A DNA stretch of 64,000 bases. Origin: Tenrec ecaudatus (lineage: Eukaryota; Chordata; Mammalia; Afrosoricida; Tenrecidae). How positions within the stretch are numbered: position 1 is the stretch's first letter; each line of letters begins with the position of its first letter. Below are positions 60,630 through 64,000 of this stretch, piece by piece. The stretch lies in the NCBI RefSeq assembly GCF_050624435.1, contig NC_134541.1, forward strand, positions 98,948,805-99,012,804. The letters are read 5' to 3'. A program made the translations under genes and the position numbers. Under the pieces are notes generated by a model. It was not told where the DNA came from. It was given only the letters and a program-made list of their open reading frames with translations, and made no database searches.

Positions 60630-60800
60630 CAAAACTCACTGCTGTGGAGTCAACTCTGACTCATAGACACCATAGTGGGACAGTGTAGCCCTGGCTCTGG
60701 AGAGGGTTTCTGAGACTGGAAGCCTTTACAGGAGTAGATGCCTCATCTTTCCCCTGTGGAGTAGCTGGTGATTTCTGACTGTTGACTTTCTCTTAGCTCA
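60630..60800 (-). mobile_element. AfroSINE
   Basis: Tail complement ctgtggagtcaactctgact, gaagcctttacaggagtaga, gtagctggtgatttctgact. Confidence 0.8.
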
Positions 60801-60824
60801 GAGAACAGAGTGGGGTTAAAGCCA

Positions 60825-61015
60825 TGGCCATCAAACTGATCCCAGCATAGAGTGACACTACAGGGTAGAGTAGAACTTTCCAGCAGGGTTTCCAAGACTG
60901 CCATCCTTAGGGAAGCAGATGGCACATCTTTCTCACACACAATAGCTGGTGAGTTTGAACCACCAACCTACTTATTAGTCACTAAGTGTGTTACCACTGC
61001 ACCACCAGTGCTCCT
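60825..61015 (-). mobile_element. AfroSINE
   Basis: acagggtagagtagaacttt, ctggtgagtttgaaccacca, accactgcaccaccagtgct. The head complement is complete. Confidence 0.85.
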
Positions 61016-61334
61016 AAGGTTGGGCTAGCAGGGAAGCTTCATCAGCTGTGAAACTCAAGCCCCCCACAGCAGTGGAAGTTGACTATTGTTATGTCACTGA
61101 TATTGTCTGTTTGCCCTCAGCTTTCTATGTGAAGACTTGATATCAATCTCTGCTTTGTTGCTCTGAATACCTTCAAATCACTCCCAAATTAGCCCATGTG
61201 ATGGTAGTAGAGCCAAACAGTCTCTCTGGTTTTTGACATTCCAAGCAGCAAGATGCAAGTCATCTTGGCGGTGACTTCAGAATGGGATGTGAGTCTCTTG
61301 TGCTTTGGTCTTTTCCAAATGTTGGGTAAAATAG

Positions 61335-61506
61335 TGTCAGTGTAAAAAAGGAAGGTCCTCGAGGAGTTGGATGGACATGGTGAGTGTAACAATGGACTGA
61401 TTACAATTGTGAGGGTAGCACAGGGCTGGGCAGTGCTTTGTTCTGCTGTACATTAGGTCGCTATGGGTTTTAACCGACTTGGTGGCTCCTAACAATAACA
61501 ACAACA
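61335..61506 (+). mobile_element. RTE LINE tail, intact 3' end
   Basis: gagttggatggacatggtga, cagggctgggcagtgctttg, ggtcgctatgggttttaacc followed by gacttggtggctcctaac and an (AAC)n-type tail. Confidence 0.85.
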
Positions 61507-61789
61507 TGCTGGATGGATTTCTTTAGCAATCACTCCCAGTGGCACACACCACATGGAGTCCGCCTTCCCCAACACCCAGTGCTGGATAGAGAGCAAAGAA
61601 AGGCTGGATGACATCAGAGGACTCCTGGGTCCGTAAGCAAGCTCTAGAAAAGCAGAGCAGTTGAATGGTGGCAAGGGACTCAACTGAGAAGGATCTTTGC
61701 TCAAGTCATTGTTCTCCTAGTTTCTACCAACGCAGACTTGGCAGCTTATTTGTGAGTTGACTTCTTCATGTAAGATAAAAACGATGAGG

Positions 61790-61930
61790 CCACAGCATCT
61801 TGCTATTATGCTGAACAGGTTTCAGCACACCTTCCAGACTAAGACTAGGAAGAAATGCCTGGCAACAGACTTTTGAAAATCAGCCAATGAAACCCCTGTG
61901 AATCACATGGGTTCTGTGTCTAGCCGGTGG
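61790..61930 (+). mobile_element. RTE LINE 5' fragment
   Basis: Block ccagactaagactaggaaga, aatcagccaatgaaacccct, gtgaatcacatgggttctgt, similar to 36200-36700. Confidence 0.5.
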
Positions 61931-62071
61931 CCATAGTGCAGGGTTTAGCAGTGTTTCCATGCCTTGTGGCTATAAGGTGGGGATGCCCAGACAGCCGCTA
62001 GCAGCAGAGTTGATGTGAGTCAACAGAGTAAGCTATCCCACCTGTTTTCCAGCCTGTGATCTTTACAGAAG

Positions 62072-62215
62072 CCCTGGTGGCTCTGTTGAGTAAGCACTGA
62101 GCTGCAACTCTGAGGGAGAAAGATGAGGCTTTCGCTGCCGTCCAGATTGACAGCCTCAGAAACGCTCTGTGGAGCCCCTGTGAGCCAGCATCGACTCTGC
62201 GGCAGTGGGATGACT
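62072..62215 (+). mobile_element. AfroSINE
   Basis: Head gaagccctggtggctctgtt, gagtaagcactgagctgcaa, tail gtgagccagcatcgactctg. Confidence 0.85.
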
Positions 62216-62429
62216 GGGGAGTCTCTGCAGAAGCTGGTCACAGGCCTTTCTTCTGGAGAGCTGCTAGATGGGCTCAAATATCTAACCGTTCTGTTAGGGG
62301 TGCATTGTTTAACTTTTGCATCATCCAGGCTAGTGGTAATGGTTCAAAGATCCTGGGAGGTGGGCATCCCATGATTCCTGTATGGAGTGATGCCCCAACA
62401 TCTGGGATGTGGTGAACAGGGGATTTTGA

Positions 62430-62870
62430 CTGCCTGTTCTCAAGCCTCTGTGCAAGTGTGATTACGGATTTTGTCCCTTTAGCTAAAGATCTCCGGTGAA
62501 GGTGGTGATTTCCATAATCCTGTCACCTTAATTGCTGCTGTCACAGTAAGTATTGAAATTAATTTTGATTTTCTTTCTGTTTCTGCTTAGTGTTTCAGAT
62601 GTGACTAATGTGATTATTTTTGGATTTGGTTTGGAACAGCGTTCCAAGAAGTTTGAAGAGCAATGCTGACCTGAGTTTTCCAAGTGGGGGAACTTCTGCT
62701 CAGAGACGGCCCAGCCTGGGCAAATTCCCGGAAGAGAATCGGTCTCCCGAGAGCACTTCAGCCAAGTGGCATGCGAAGGTGCTTTCTGATGGCAATGCAG
62801 CTTGTTATGTCTCAGTGAAATATTAATGTTGATTTTACCACCGCCCAAATATTGCGTGTGTTTTAGCTAT
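62430..62870. other. Candidate conserved noncoding element
   Basis: Repeat-free block with tcaccttaattgctgctgtc, gaaattaattttgattttct, gtgactaatgtgattatttt and gaaatattaatgttgatttt. Open frames (62620-62826 plus, 62528-62848 minus) lack protein-like composition. It is the strongest conserved-element candidate here by eye. Confidence 0.4.
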
Positions 62871-62879
62871 CTGGTGGGG

Positions 62880-63365
62880 TGGCAGCAGACATAGAGCCAA
62901 AGGCTTGACCAGACAAGCATTCATTCTCTCGCGGTTTAGGAGTCGAGAAGCCCTAATGCATGGCGCCAGTTCTTCGGGAAAGCTTTCTCTCTCTATTGGA
63001 TCATGGGTTAGAAAGAAGGTCCTTCTTCCTTTGGAGACCCTCATGTGAATCTTGGCACCAATCTTCCCCTGGATCCAGGGAGTTCTCATCATAGGAACCT
63101 TGATCCAAAGGATACATTCAGCTTTCTTGATAGTAAGGTAGTAAGTCCCCGCCCCCCTCTCTACTTGATCTGTCCCTTTTAATTGCACCCATGGTAAATA
63201 ATAGCAGGCCACACCTAGAGAAACTTCTGTTACTTAGGATCGGGTCTATTAAAGGTGTTGTTTTTTTTTTTGCTTACAACTGATTGGCTGATCACACCAG
63301 ATCACCTCATGAGGTATTATTACAAAACTGACTTACCTTACTGCTAATCCACTGAGAATCACAGC
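62880..63365 (-). repeat. Unclassified LTR-like/retroposon repeat
   Basis: The sequence ggtccttcttcctttggaga, caatcttcccctggatccag, atcataggaaccttgatcca and tttaattgcacccatggtaa has the layout of a widespread mammalian repeat that I recall but cannot name. The 125-codon minus frame at 62835-63212 falls within it and is not a gene. Confidence 0.45.
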
Positions 63366-63379
63366 CCACGTAACCAGAA

Positions 63380-63575
63380 ACCAAGGTCGCTGCCATCAAG
63401 GTGATTCAAGTTCATACGATGCTACAGGACAGGGTAGAACTGTCCCTGTGCATTTCTGAGACTACAACTTTTTACTGGAGTAGAAGCCCCGTCTCTCGCC
63501 CATGGAGCTCCTGGTGGTTTCCAATTGATGACCTTGTCTGTGGTTAACCCCACAAGTAACCCATGACCACAATGA
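63380..63575 (-). mobile_element. AfroSINE
   Basis: ctgccatcaaggtgattcaa, ggacagggtagaactgtccc, catggagctcctggtggttt. The head is weak. Confidence 0.8.
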
Positions 63576-63767
63576 CTCTACTAGGGAATCCTACAAGTTG
63601 GCATGTATTTGGGAACAGGGCACGAGTCAATCCAAGATCGTAAAGAAGGAATAAAAAGAAAAATGTAATGAGTGCCTAGGTATCACATGAACTCCAAAAA
63701 TCCTTGTTTCAAAAAATCCTGGGAGCTAAATATAGATCAGTCCATTTTATAGACCAAGAAACCATTG

Positions 63768-63876
63768 TTTTTGTGCTGTCATTGAATCCGTCCTCACTTC
63801 ATCGTGCCCCTTGCATTACAAAGTAGAACTGATCCACAGATTCTCCTGCTGGAAGCTTTGTGGATGCGGTTAGGCA
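63768..63876 (-). mobile_element. AfroSINE tail half
   Basis: tgtcattgaatccgtcctca, acaaagtagaactgatccac. It is truncated where the hairpin element begins. Confidence 0.65.
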
Positions 63877-63951
63877 GGGGGGCTTCAAACAGTTTGTGGG
63901 GCATTTCGATTGTCTTTTGATTCCATTTTCCCCGTGAACCTTTTGAAAACC
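63877..63951. repeat. Hairpin MITE (mariner-like ends)
   Basis: The left arm ggggggcttcaaacagtttg and the right arm ending cgtgaaccttttgaaaaccc are imperfect inverted repeats with a short loop. It is similar to 10416-10494. Confidence 0.5.
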
Positions 63952-64000
63952 CTTCATTCGTACCCTTCAGGCTTGGCTTACGTATCATTCCCAAAGAGAA

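Noticed and set aside
62835..63212. 125-codon minus-strand frame
   Set aside because: It lies mostly in an interspersed repeat and resembles no protein known to me.

Overview
This window is nuclear DNA from a placental mammal, and the interspersed repeats point to Afrotheria. About forty short tRNA-derived SINEs carry an AfroSINE-like head (gagccctggtggcacagtgg) and tail (atgagtcggaatcgactcggtggcac). Roughly twenty fragments belong to an RTE/BovB-type LINE that ends in the same tail plus (AAC)n. Several L1 copies share one 3' end (ttattgggggctcatacaactcttatcac on the reverse strand). I cannot name the species.

I found no intact protein-coding gene. Two processed pseudogenes of host genes are recognisable. 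One is an alpha-tubulin (TUBA1A/TUBA1B class) retrocopy on the minus strand at 2.4-4.1 kb. The other is a 5'-truncated PIN4 (parvulin) retrocopy on the plus strand at 24.7-24.9 kb. The other long reading frames lie in L1 relics or in tandem repeats.

Layout. 0-2.2 kb: an LTR-like repeat end and an RTE LINE split by a chain of L1 3' tails. 2.4-4.1 kb: tubulin pseudogene. 4.1-14.8 kb: dense AfroSINE and RTE fragments, including an AfroSINE whose head has expanded into a 13-copy, 24-bp minisatellite. 14.8-22.7 kb: a minus-strand L1 with its 5' end and an 11-bp target-site duplication (TSD), an ORF2 that has lost its RT core, and a second L1 nested in its 3'UTR. 22.7-38.8 kb: RTE, SINE, MIR and hAT relics, the PIN4 fragment and two minisatellites. 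38.8-48.9 kb: a plus-strand, apparently full-length L1 of about 10 kb with a 13-bp TSD and a long 5'UTR with monomer-like repeats. 48.9-57.7 kb: mixed repeats, solo-LTR-like elements and unique DNA. 57.7-59.9 kb: a third young-type L1 fragment. 59.9-64 kb: unique DNA with SINEs.

Four or five unique stretches (about 11.1-11.5, 28.6-29.0, 53.5-53.8, 60.06-60.4 and 62.4-62.9 kb) look like conserved noncoding elements, judged only by composition and freedom from repeats. No operon-like or multi-gene system is visible. The interest lies in transposon biology: shared tail chains, duplicated L1 UTR modules, Pol III A-box amplification and nested insertions. All family assignments rest on recognising sequence by eye, so boundaries are approximate unless a TSD is given.
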